DNA from: DATFDN01 sp963818725
Lineage (GTDB): Bacteria; Pseudomonadota; Alphaproteobacteria; Acetobacterales; Acetobacteraceae
Direction of reading: 5' to 3'
Assembly (NCBI GenBank): GCA_963818725.1
Contig: CAWFTU010000024.1
Coordinates: 310,001-374,000, forward strand
DNA length: 64,000 bases
Made by a program: the position numbers and the translations under genes. Under the pieces are notes generated by a model, which saw only the letters and a program-made list of their open reading frames with translations, was not told where the DNA came from and made no database searches. Shown here piece by piece: positions 51,139 through 61,472 of the stretch; position 1 is the stretch's first letter, and each line of letters starts with the position of its first letter.

Positions 51139-52339
51139 ACCGCGCCGCTTCACACTCGCCGCGCTCTGCCTCGCCGGCCTGCTCGCCGGCTGCGCCGCGC
51201 AGCGGCCAGCCCCGCCCGTCGTGGCCACGAACCCGACACCACTCACGTTCGGAAAATCCACCCCTCCCGCGCGGCTGACGGACACCGTCGCGGCGCTCGC
51301 CGCTGCTCTCGTCGCACAGGCGAAGCTGCCGCCGAATTCGGGCCAGTACCCGGTCACGATCGATCTCTGGATCGACGCCAGGACCGGAAACCAGGTCGAG
51401 ACCACCCGGGTCATGGAAGCCGAGATCAAGACCCTGATCCAGCAGCATTTTTCCGCAGCTCGAGCCGCTTCCCTTCACGTTCGAGACCCTGGAGCGCAAA
51501 CCTTGGTGCTGGTCGGGGCGATCGCCCCTGTCGCGGGGCCGGGCAGCTTCGATCGCGCCGCCGGCAGGCCGGGCGCCTATCGCATCTATGGCGTGATCGC
51601 CAACTCAAGACCGGCAAGGTCGCCGCCGCGCAAAGCGTGTGGGTGGCGCCGGACGAAGTCGACGTGACCCCGGTGGCATTCTTCCGCGACAGCCTCGCCC
51701 GGCTGCCCGACCAGAGCGTGGCCGCGTATCTGAGCACCTCCGATTCCCGCCCAGGGGATCCGATCGACCCCCTCTACCTCGAGAACCTGCGCGCCGAGGC
51801 GTTGATCGCCACCGCAACCACCGCCTATGACGACGGCCAGTACGCGCCGGCGCGAGCCCTGTATCGCCAGGCCGCCGCGCTGCCCCAGGGCGGCCATCAG
51901 GAGCGGATCTATAACGGCCTTTACCTCACCAATCGGAAGCTCGGCCACCAGGACCAGGCCGCCGAGGCCTTTGCCCGCCTCGTCGCCTACGGCCTGAAGC
52001 ATAACCCCTTGGCGGTGAAGTTCCTCTTCAGCCCAGACTCCACCGCCTTCTGGCCGGACCCGGCGACCAGCGCCCCTTACCCCATGTGGCTGCGCGCGAT
52101 CGCGGACCAAACCGCGGAAGCCGGCGCATGCCTCCAGTTGACCGGTCATGCGAGTCCATCCGGTTCGGCGGAGCTCAACGATCGGCTGTCACTGGCCCGC
52201 GCCCAACGTATCGCGCTTGATCTCGTCCGCCTCGACCCCGAGCTGCGCGGCCACCTCGAGACTCGGGGCGCCGGGATACCGCGCCGTCCACACGACATCC
52301 GCGCGAGAGAATCACGCCATTGTATGCACGCGTGCTTGA
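51095..52339 (+). pseudogene. OmpA-like TPR lipoprotein, two frameshifts
   Basis: ATG 51095 has AAGGAG at about 8 bases and a signal peptide with lipobox (FTLAALCLAGLLAGCAA). The frame breaks near 51601-51605, where one missing base would restore VIANLKTGKVAAAQSVWVAP. The middle part looks TPR-like (AYDDGQYAPARALYRQAAAL, NRKLGHQDQAAEAFARLV). The end is an OmpA-type peptidoglycan-binding domain (LTGHASPSGSAELNDRLSLA, RAQRIALDLV). A second break near 52279, in a GGG run, would give GAGYRAVHTTSARENHA and a stop at 52339. It stands where tolB would be expected upstream of pal. Confidence 0.65.
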
Positions 52340-52428
52340 CCCCTGACTCGCACGCAGCTAATCGCTGGCGCGACAGTAACGTTCCAGATTCGGTTCTAGC
52401 CCACCACTCCGCTCAGGACGAAAGAGCA

Positions 52429-52908
52429 ATGCAGATACGGATCGCCGCTGCTCTCGCCACGGTCGCGCTGCTCGCGGCGTGCTCCAACACGCCTCAGACC
52501 GCCACGACGGGCGCCGCCAATGGCGGGGGCGGCGTTGCGGGCGGTGTGGTACCGGGAAGCCAGCAGGACTTGGCGAGCAATGTCGGAGACCGTGTCTACT
52601 TTTCCTTCGACAGCAGCAAGCTCGATCCGGACAACCAGACGACGCTCGACCGGCAGGCGCAGTGGCTACAGAAGTATCAGCAGGTTCCGGTTCAGGTGGC
52701 GGGTAATTGCGATGACCGCGGCACCGAGGAGTACAACCTGGCGCTCGGCCAGCGCCGCGCCAACGCGGCGCGCGACTACTTGGCGGCGCGCGGCGTGAAC
52801 CCAAGCCGGGTGGAGACGATCAGCTTCGGCAAGGACCGCCCCATCGCGCTGGGTGACAACGAGGAGGCGTGGGCGAAGAACCGGAACGCCACCACCTCCG
52901 TGCGCTGA
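52429..52908 (+). CDS. pal: peptidoglycan-associated lipoprotein Pal
   Basis: This outer-membrane lipoprotein of 159 residues belongs to the Tol-Pal system. The signal peptide ends in the lipobox LLAACSN. The OmpA-type domain shows VYFSFDSSKLDPDNQ, GNCDDRGTEEYNLALGQRR and the C-terminal AKNRNATTSVR. I start it at ATG 52429; an in-frame extension upstream is the tail of the preceding frameshifted gene. cpoB follows after about 70 bases. Confidence 0.95.
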   Translation: MQIRIAAALATVALLAACSNTPQTATTGAANGGGGVAGGVVPGSQQDLASNVGDRVYFSFDSSKLDPDNQTTLDRQAQWLQKYQQVPVQVAGNCDDRGTEEYNLALGQRRANAARDYLAARGVNPSRVETISFGKDRPIALGDNEEAWAKNRNATTSVR

Positions 52909-52977
52909 GCGACGCTTCCTAAGCCCTTCTGAGCGCGCGGCCTTTCGTCTAGAAAGCCGGGTCGTCAGGAGGACGGG

Positions 52978-53892
52978 ATGAGGGCACGCGCGATCAAGGC
53001 CGATGCGGTTCGGGCGGGGCTGCTGGCCTTTACCGCCGCGTGCGCGCTGTCGGGTCCGGCGCGCGCGCAAATGCAAACCCGCGAAGGCATCGCGCTTCAG
53101 AATCAAATCCTGGAGCTGCAACGCGAGATCCAGGGGCTGTCTCAACGGGGCGGCGCGGGGGGCTATCCTGGCTATCCGCGACCCGCCTATCCCCCAGGCG
53201 TCTCATCGCCTGGCGCGAGCAGCGAGATCGTCACCCGCCTGCTGACCCGGGTCGAGGCGCTGGAGGGCTCGGTGCGCGAGCTGCGCGGCCGGGTGGAGGA
53301 GCTGAACAACCGGTTGCAGCAGCAGACCGCGCAGCTCAGCAAGCAAATCGAGGACTTGCAGTTCCAAACCCAGAACCCGCAGGGCTCGGGACCGGCGCCG
53401 GGTGCGTCCGGCGCGTCGTCTCCCGCTGCGGACTCCGCCACGCCGGCCGCATCGCTCGGCGAGCCCACCCGTTCCAGCGCGAACGCGCCGCGCCCCGCGA
53501 GCGGCCGGCGCACGGCCGAGCTGATCGTGCAGGAGGGTCAAGACGCCCTCCAGCGCGGGGATTACGGCAGTGCCGAGCAGGACGCGCGCGAGGTGCTGGC
53601 CAGTCGCGCCGCGGCGCGCGGCTATGACGCGCAGTTCCTGTTGGCCCAGGCGCTGCTTGGGCAGAAGCAGTACTCGCAGGCCGCCATCGCGTACGACGAC
53701 GCCTATAACCGGCAGACGAAGGGAAGCCACGCGCAAGATTCGCTGGTGGGTCTCGCGAACGCGCTTGTCGCCATCAACGAGAAGCGCGCGGCGTGCGACA
53801 CGCTGGGCAAGCTGCGAACAGAGTTCCCGACGCGAAGCGCGGACGTGCAAGACCGCGCCGCGCAAATCGCCAGGCGCGCCGGCTGTCGGTGA
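52978..53892 (+). CDS. cpoB: cell division coordinator CpoB (YbgF)
   Basis: This periplasmic protein of 304 residues has a signal peptide (GLLAFTAACALSGPARAQ), a glutamine-rich coiled coil (QNQILELQREIQGLS and RVEELNNRLQQQTAQLSKQI), a low-complexity linker and C-terminal TPRs (AELIVQEGQDALQRGDYGSA through QDSLVGLANALVAI). CpoB links the Tol-Pal system with septal peptidoglycan synthesis. GGAGGACGGG precedes ATG 52978. Its stop overlaps the tilS start. Confidence 0.92.
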   Translation: MRARAIKADAVRAGLLAFTAACALSGPARAQMQTREGIALQNQILELQREIQGLSQRGGAGGYPGYPRPAYPPGVSSPGASSEIVTRLLTRVEALEGSVRELRGRVEELNNRLQQQTAQLSKQIEDLQFQTQNPQGSGPAPGASGASSPAADSATPAASLGEPTRSSANAPRPASGRRTAELIVQEGQDALQRGDYGSAEQDAREVLASRAAARGYDAQFLLAQALLGQKQYSQAAIAYDDAYNRQTKGSHAQDSLVGLANALVAINEKRAACDTLGKLRTEFPTRSADVQDRAAQIARRAGCR

Positions 53893-55157
53893 CCCTGCCG
53901 GCTCTGGCGGCGCTCGGGGCAGCCGAGTTCGCCGCCCTGATGAGCCCGCTCGGCCCGTTCGAGCCGTGCCCGAGGCTGGCCGTCGCCGTTTCGGGCGGCG
54001 CGGACAGCCTGGCGCTCGTCTTGCTCGCGGATGCCTGGGCGCGGGCGCGCGGCGGATCCGTGCTTGGGCTGATCGTCGATCATGGCTTGAGGGCGGAGTC
54101 GGCTGGCGAGGCCGAGGCGGCCCGCCAGGCCCTTGCCGACCGGGCGATCGCCGCGCGTGTCCTGCGCGCGACCGGCCTGGGTCACGGCCCGGCCCTGGCG
54201 GCGCGGGCCCGCGCCGCCCGCTATGGGTTGTTGCGCGCCACCTGCGCCGAGGCGGGGATCGTGCATCTGCTGATCGGCCATCATGCCGCCGACCAATCCG
54301 AGACGGTCATCCTGCGGGCGCTGGCGCGGAGCGGCCCGGCTGGCCTTGCCGGCATGGCGGCGCTGAGCGAGGAGGCGGGCCTGCGGTTGTTGCGCCCGTT
54401 GCTACCGGTTCCGCCGGCACGGCTGCGCGCCACGCTCGCGGCCCTGTCCGTGGTCTGGGCGGAGGATCCGTCGAATGCCGATCACACCGCCTCGCGCCCG
54501 CGCCTGCGCGCGTTGCGCGGCGACCGGGACGGAGCCGGGCCGGCCACCGCCGCGCTGGTCGCCGCGGCGCGGGCGCGCGGCGTCGCGCGGGCCCGCGTCG
54601 AGGCGGACACGGCGCGGTTCTTGGGCGGGAGCGTGACGCTCCGTCCCGAAGGGTTCGCCTTGCTCCCCGCTGGACCGATGCCGCCGGCCGCGCTGGGCGC
54701 CGTCATCGCCGCTGTCGGCGGGCGGGTCCGGCCGCCGCCGCTTTCGGCGCTGCGCCCATTGGCCAAGGCGCCGCGCCCGGCGACAGTGGCGGGAGTCCGC
54801 CTGATCGCGGCGGGCCGTCTCGGCCCAGGTCTTCTGGCGGCCCGCGAGCCGGCGGCCGTGGGCCAAGCCGTGCGAGCGTGCCCCGGCGCATTCTGGGACG
54901 GGCGGTTTCGCATTGAAGCGAATGCCGCGCCGCCAGACCGCGCCATGATCGGGGCCGTGGGGAAGGCCGCTCCCTGGCTGCGCAGGGTCTCCGCGTTGCC
55001 GGCTGCCGTCCTCGAGACCCTGCCTGGCGTATGGGTGGACGGCCGGCTCGTCGCCGTGCCGCATCTCGATTGGCCCGCTCCGCCAGCCTGCGCCTGCGTG
55101 CGGCTGCTCTTCGCTCCCGCGCGCCCGGCCACCGCCCCGCCGTTTATTGCTTCCTGA
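53889..55157 (+). CDS. tilS: tRNA(Ile)-lysidine synthase TilS
   Basis: This ATP-dependent enzyme of 422 residues modifies C34 of the AUA-reading isoleucine tRNA. The PP-loop is AVSGGADSLALVLLA, followed by LIVDHGLRAES, LGHGPALAARARAARYGLL and LIGHHAADQSETVILRALARSG. The C-terminal part is poorly conserved, as is usual. The GTG at 53889 overlaps the cpoB stop (GTGA); an in-frame ATG at 53793 lies inside cpoB and is less likely. Confidence 0.93.
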   Translation: MTLPALAALGAAEFAALMSPLGPFEPCPRLAVAVSGGADSLALVLLADAWARARGGSVLGLIVDHGLRAESAGEAEAARQALADRAIAARVLRATGLGHGPALAARARAARYGLLRATCAEAGIVHLLIGHHAADQSETVILRALARSGPAGLAGMAALSEEAGLRLLRPLLPVPPARLRATLAALSVVWAEDPSNADHTASRPRLRALRGDRDGAGPATAALVAAARARGVARARVEADTARFLGGSVTLRPEGFALLPAGPMPPAALGAVIAAVGGRVRPPPLSALRPLAKAPRPATVAGVRLIAAGRLGPGLLAAREPAAVGQAVRACPGAFWDGRFRIEANAAPPDRAMIGAVGKAAPWLRRVSALPAAVLETLPGVWVDGRLVAVPHLDWPAPPACACVRLLFAPARPATAPPFIAS

Positions 55158-55268
55158 GGACGGCCGCCCACGCGCTTCGGGGGTGCGCAAACCGACATTT
55201 CATCCTATGTTGGTTACGCGGCCCATGCCGCATGCCGCCACGGCGGCCCTGGGAGATGTGGATCGTAC

Positions 55269-57195
<1,927 letters not shown>

Positions 57196-57237
57196 CCACG
57201 AACCTTTCCGGAAAAGGACCGCGGCCCTTTCTTCATC

Positions 57238-57321
57238 GTCATGGCCGGACTTGTTCCGGCCATCGACGACTTTCACGATCTCAATCGGAGGCGTAGATGC
57301 CCGCGACAAGCGCGGGCATGA
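57238..57321. repeat. dispersed palindromic repeat, GLDPAI type (copy 2)
   Basis: Two perfect stems are visible: TGGCCGGACTTGTTCCGGCC within 57240-57264 and GATGCCCGCGACAAGCGCGG followed by GCATG at 57296-57321. This is the same class as the copy inside cobG. It fills the ftsH-folP gap, and its last bases provide the likely folP start codon. It could also act as a transcript-end or processing hairpin. Confidence 0.85.
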
Positions 57322-58124
57322 CGTGGGTGGGTGTTCCACGCATCATGGGCGTCCTCAACCTGACGCCCGACAGCTTCAGTGACGGCGGTGCCTACCCCAA
57401 TGCCGACGCGGCGGTTGCCGCCGGGCTGGCCATGCGCGCCGCTGGGGCCGACATCGTGGATGTCGGCGGGGAAAGCACACGGCCCGGCGCCACCCCGGTC
57501 CAACCCGGCCAGGAACAGGCGCGCATCCTGCCCGTCATAGCGGCCCTGGCCCGCGCCGGGGTCGTGGTCTCGGCCGATACGCGCAACGCGGCGACCATGG
57601 CGGCCGCGCTCGACGCGGGCGCCACGATTATCAATGACATCTCCGCCCTCGCGCACGACCCCGAAGCGGCCCCGTTGCTGGCCCGGCGCGACTGTGCTGT
57701 TGTGCTGATGCACACGCGCGGTGATCCGGCGACCATGTCCGCGCACGCCCGTTATGGCGACGTCACCGCCGAGGTCGCGGCCGAACTGGGCGAGCGGGTC
57801 GCCGCGGCCGAAAGCGCCGGCATCGCTCGCTCGCGGCTGATCATCGACCCTGGCTTCGGCTTCGCCAAGCGTCCCGAGCACTCGCTCGCGCTGCTGCGCG
57901 AGTTGCGCAGACTGGGGGCGTTCCGCCTGCCGATCCTGGTTGGGGTCTCGCGCAAGGGTTTCGTGGGCGCGCTATCGGGCGAGCCCGTGCCAGCGCGGCG
58001 CGACGCCGCCTCTCTCGCCGCCGCGCTATTCGCGCTGACCCAGGGCGCAGCTGTGCTGCGCGTACATGACGTGGCAGGAACGTCGCAAGCGGTGAGAATT
58101 TGGCGTGCTCTGACCGCGGGCTAG
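57318..58124 (+). CDS. folP: dihydropteroate synthase FolP
   Basis: This folate-pathway enzyme of about 268 residues condenses p-aminobenzoate with hydroxymethyldihydropterin diphosphate. Signatures are IMGVLNLTPDSFSDGG, VDVGGESTRPGATPV, TIINDISAL, VLMHTRGDP, IDPGFGFAKRPEHSLALL and LVGVSRKGFVG. The frame is open from an ATG at 57297, but the first residues (MPATSAGMT) are translated repeat. I prefer ATG 57318, itself inside the repeat edge. No ribosome site of its own is obvious, so it may depend on upstream translation. Confidence 0.94.
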   Translation: MTWVGVPRIMGVLNLTPDSFSDGGAYPNADAAVAAGLAMRAAGADIVDVGGESTRPGATPVQPGQEQARILPVIAALARAGVVVSADTRNAATMAAALDAGATIINDISALAHDPEAAPLLARRDCAVVLMHTRGDPATMSAHARYGDVTAEVAAELGERVAAAESAGIARSRLIIDPGFGFAKRPEHSLALLRELRRLGAFRLPILVGVSRKGFVGALSGEPVPARRDAASLAAALFALTQGAAVLRVHDVAGTSQAVRIWRALTAG

Positions 58125-58192
58125 CTTTGCTTCCTTTTCAGGTTCGTAGGCGCATAGGTATAGTCGTATCGTGAACTGCCTTAGGGGTGCTC

Positions 58193-59563
58193 ATGCCTGG
58201 CGCACGGCGGCTATTCGGGACAGACGGGATCCGCGGCACCGCGAATAGTGATCCGATGACGGCTGAGATCGCGCTGCGGCTCGGCCAGGCCGCCGGGCTG
58301 ATCTTCACCCGCGGCAGCCATCGGCATCGGGTGGTGATTGGCAAGGACACGCGCCTCTCGGGTTACATGATCGAACCGGCGCTCACCGCAGGGTTTGTCG
58401 GCGCCGGCATGGACGTGACGCTGGTCGGGCCGCTGCCGACGCCGGCAATCGCCATGCTGACGCGCAGCCTGCGGGCCGATCTGGAAGTCATGATCTCGGC
58501 CTCGCACAATCCTTACGAAGACAACGGGATCAAGCTGTTCGGCCCCGATGGCCTCAAGCTGTCCGACGAGACCGAGCAGCGGATCGAGGCGCTGATCGAG
58601 AGCGACCTGGCAGGCCGTCTCGTCTCATCGGCGAAGCTGGGCCGCGCCGCCCGCCTCGACGATGCCTCGGGCCGCTACATCGAAGCCGCCAAGGCGACGT
58701 TCCCGCGCCGGCTGGTGCTGGATGGGCTCAAGATCGTTGTCGATTGCGCGCATGGCGCGGCGTACAAAGTGGCGCCCACGGTGCTGTGGGAGCTGGGCGC
58801 CACGGTAATCCCGGTCGGCGTGGCCCCGGACGGGTTCAACATCAACCAGGGCTGCGGCTCCACCGCGCCCGAGTATCTGTGCCAGCAGGTGCTGTCGCAT
58901 GGCGCCGATCTCGGCATCGCGCTCGACGGAGACGCGGATCGTGTGCTGCTCTGCGACGAGCATGGGCACCTGATCGATGGCGACCAGATCCTGGCCTTGA
59001 TCGCCCGCTCGTGGCAAGCCGCCGGCCGCCTGCGCGGCCGTGGGATCGTGGCCACGGTCATGTCGAATCTTGGTCTCGAGCGATTCCTTGCGGGCCTCAG
59101 CTTGGCGCTGGAGCGCACCAAGGTTGGAGACCGGTATGTCGCGGAACGTATGCGCGAGCTGTGCCTGAACGTCGGCGGCGAGCAATCCGGCCACTTGATC
59201 CTCTCGGACTTCGCCACGACAGGGGACGGATTGGTGGCCGCGCTCCAGGTCTTGGCCGTGCTCATCGAGCAGAAGCGCCCGGCGAGCGAGGTGTGCCGGG
59301 TGTTCACGCGCCTGCCGCAACTGTTGCGCAATGTGCGATTCGTCGGCCCCTCGCCGCTGCGCACCCAAGCGGTGCAAGCCGCGATCATGGCGGCCCAGGA
59401 GCGGCTGGCGGGACTCGGCCGTCTGGTCATTCGCGAGAGCGGAACCGAGCCGCTGGTCCGGGTGATGGTCGAAGCCGAGGACGAGGCGCTGACCGCCGCA
59501 ATAGCGGCCGAGCTCTGCGACACGATCACAGCGAGCACCGCTCCGCACGCCGACGCCGCATGA
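58193..59563 (+). CDS. glmM: phosphoglucosamine mutase GlmM
   Basis: This enzyme of 456 residues converts glucosamine-6-phosphate to glucosamine-1-phosphate for peptidoglycan and LPS. It has RLFGTDGIRGTAN, the phospho-serine loop VMISASHNPYEDNGIK, the metal loop IALDGDADRVLLCDE, the sugar loop NVGGEQSGHLIL, and the phosphate-binding IRESGTEPLVRVM. ATG 58193 has TTAGGGG nearby; an ATG two codons upstream is possible. It follows folP, a common order in alphaproteobacteria, and overlaps thiD. Confidence 0.95.
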   Translation: MPGARRLFGTDGIRGTANSDPMTAEIALRLGQAAGLIFTRGSHRHRVVIGKDTRLSGYMIEPALTAGFVGAGMDVTLVGPLPTPAIAMLTRSLRADLEVMISASHNPYEDNGIKLFGPDGLKLSDETEQRIEALIESDLAGRLVSSAKLGRAARLDDASGRYIEAAKATFPRRLVLDGLKIVVDCAHGAAYKVAPTVLWELGATVIPVGVAPDGFNINQGCGSTAPEYLCQQVLSHGADLGIALDGDADRVLLCDEHGHLIDGDQILALIARSWQAAGRLRGRGIVATVMSNLGLERFLAGLSLALERTKVGDRYVAERMRELCLNVGGEQSGHLILSDFATTGDGLVAALQVLAVLIEQKRPASEVCRVFTRLPQLLRNVRFVGPSPLRTQAVQAAIMAAQERLAGLGRLVIRESGTEPLVRVMVEAEDEALTAAIAAELCDTITASTAPHADAA

Positions 59564-60378
59564 CGCGGCTCCACGGCCGGGTTCTCGTCATCGCGGGCTC
59601 CGACTCGGGCGGCGGCGCGGGCGTCCAGGCCGACGTAAAGACGATTACCGCGCTGGGCGCCTATGCGGCGACCGCTCTCACGGCACTCACCGCGCAGAAC
59701 ACGCTCGGCGTGCAGGGCGTGCTGCCGGTTCCGCCGGACTTCCTGGCCTGGCAGATCGAGGCCGTGCTGGACGATATCGGGGCCGACGCGGTGAAGACCG
59801 GGATGCTGGGCGACGCCGCCGCGATCGAGCGTGTCTGCGACACGCTCGCCGCTCGCGCGCCTGGTCTTCCGTTGGTGGTGGACCCGGTCATGACCGCGAA
59901 GGGCGGCGCGCGCCTGCTCGCCACGGACGCGGTGATCGCGCTCAAGCGCCGCTTGCTGCCGATGGCGGCCGTCCTCACGCCGAACCTGCCGGAAGCCGAG
60001 GCGCTGGCCGGCATGGCGATTCCCGACCTGGAGGCGATGCGCCGCACCGCCGCCGCGCTGCTCACGCTCGGCGTTCCCGCCGTTCTGCTCAAGGGAGGTC
60101 ACTTGCCAGGCGAGACAGTGACCGACCTGCTGGCCACCCAGGATGGAGTCGAGGAGTTCGCCGCCTCGCGGATCGTCTCTCGCCATACCCATGGCACGGG
60201 CTGCACGCTGGCCAGTGCGCTAGCCGCCGGACTCGCCCAAGGATTGAGCGTGCGCGAGGCGGTGCTGCGCGCGCGTCTCTATGTCCGCACCGCCATAGCG
60301 ACCGCGCCCGGCTTCGGCGCAGGCCACGGCCCGCTGAACCATGCCGTTACCGTGGACCTCGCCGCCCTGCGATCGTAA
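59560..60378 (+). CDS. thiD: hydroxymethylpyrimidine/phosphomethylpyrimidine kinase ThiD
   Basis: This ribokinase-fold kinase of 272 residues makes HMP diphosphate for thiamine. It has VIAGSDSGGGAGVQADVKT, TALTAQNTLGVQGV, DAVKTGMLGDAA, VVDPVMTAKGGARLL, LTPNLPEAEALAG and HGTGCTLASALAAGLAQG with the anion hole and catalytic cysteine. Its ATG overlaps the glmM stop (ATGA). Confidence 0.95.
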   Translation: MTRLHGRVLVIAGSDSGGGAGVQADVKTITALGAYAATALTALTAQNTLGVQGVLPVPPDFLAWQIEAVLDDIGADAVKTGMLGDAAAIERVCDTLAARAPGLPLVVDPVMTAKGGARLLATDAVIALKRRLLPMAAVLTPNLPEAEALAGMAIPDLEAMRRTAAALLTLGVPAVLLKGGHLPGETVTDLLATQDGVEEFAASRIVSRHTHGTGCTLASALAAGLAQGLSVREAVLRARLYVRTAIATAPGFGAGHGPLNHAVTVDLAALRS

Positions 60379-60388
60379 AAACCCTCGG

Positions 60389-61228
60389 ATGAAGCACTGG
60401 CGACTCGACGATGTCCCCTGGGACCGATTCGACCCGGCGAAGGTGGACCCGGCGATAATCGGCCTGGTGAAGGCCGCCGCGATGGTGGAGCGGAACGGCA
60501 CCGAGTACGCCCTCTATCTCAACCGTGTCTTCCGCGACGACCCGGCCTTCCAGCAGGCCGCCGACAACTGGGCCGGGGAGGAGGTGCAGCACGGTGAGGC
60601 GCTGGGCCGCTGGGCCATGCTGGCCGATCCGCGATGGGACTACCGCGCCGCCTTCGAGCGCTACAAGACGGGCTACAAGCTGCCGCTGGATGCCGTGTCC
60701 TCCGTTCGCGGGTCGCGCTCCGGTGAGCTGATCGCGCGCTGCATGGTCGAGATCGGCACCTCCAGCTACTACTCGGCGCTCGCGGAAGCGACGGCGGAGC
60801 CGGTGCTGAACGATATCTGCCGCCGCATTGCGGCCGACGAGTTCCGGCACTTCAAGCTGTTCTACGACCACCTGCGGCGTTATCTACGGCGCGAGCGGAT
60901 CGGCCTGCCGCGCCGGCTTTGGATCGCCCTGGGGCGCATCAACGAGAGCGAGGACGACGAGCTGGCCTATGCGTGGCACGCCGCGAACGAGCCCCCTGCC
61001 CTCCCCTATGGCCATCGCCGCTGCATCGCGGCCTACATGTCGCGCGCGGCGGGCTATTACCGCTTCCGCCACGTGGAGCGCGGCATGGGCATGATCCTGA
61101 AGGCGGTGGGGCTGAAGCCGCGCGGGCGGTTCTCGGACGCGATGGCGCGGCTGGCTTGGCGGCTGATCCAGCGGCGGCGGCGGCGTCTCCTCGCCGAGGC
61201 GGCGGCCCTGTCATGCGCCGGGGCGTGA
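60389..61228 (+). CDS. ferritin-like diiron protein
   Basis: This soluble protein of 279 residues has the four-helix diiron pattern: Glu34/Glu39 in AMVERNGTEYAL, EEVQH (Glu65, His68), Glu121 in CMVEIGTSSYYSAL, and ADEFRHFK (Glu151, His154). The spacing resembles acyl-ACP desaturase-like and rubrerythrin-like ferritin superfamily members. The likely chemistry is oxygen-dependent oxidation or peroxide handling; no substrate can be named. It starts 10 bases after thiD, so it may be co-transcribed with glmM-thiD. Confidence 0.85.
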   Translation: MKHWRLDDVPWDRFDPAKVDPAIIGLVKAAAMVERNGTEYALYLNRVFRDDPAFQQAADNWAGEEVQHGEALGRWAMLADPRWDYRAAFERYKTGYKLPLDAVSSVRGSRSGELIARCMVEIGTSSYYSALAEATAEPVLNDICRRIAADEFRHFKLFYDHLRRYLRRERIGLPRRLWIALGRINESEDDELAYAWHAANEPPALPYGHRRCIAAYMSRAAGYYRFRHVERGMGMILKAVGLKPRGRFSDAMARLAWRLIQRRRRRLLAEAAALSCAGA

Positions 61229-61241
61229 GCGGGAGGAGACC

Positions 61242-61472
61242 GTGATGTCCATGTCGTCCAGGCCGAAAGGTCCGGCGCATCGGTGGAGCTGGGTGCGGGT
61301 GCTGCTGCTGCTGCCCTTCATCGCCCTGATCTGGGTTCGCTTCTACAACACCGTCGAGCCCGCCGTCTTCGGCGTTCCGTTCTTTTACTGGTACCAGCTC
61401 GCCTGGATCGTCGTTTCCGGCTTGATGATCGGCCTCGTCTACCTGGTCGAGCATCGGGGGACCGCACCATGA
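61242..61472 (+). CDS. DUF3311 small membrane protein
   Basis: This membrane protein of 76 residues has two hydrophobic helices (WVRVLLLLPFIALIWVRFY and YWYQLAWIVVSGLMIGLVYL). DUF3311 proteins are regularly encoded just before SSS-family symporters and are presumed accessory subunits. GGGAGGAG lies 4-7 bases before the start codons GTG 61242 and ATG 61245. The stop overlaps the symporter start (ATGA). Confidence 0.9.
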   Translation: MMSMSSRPKGPAHRWSWVRVLLLLPFIALIWVRFYNTVEPAVFGVPFFYWYQLAWIVVSGLMIGLVYLVEHRGTAP

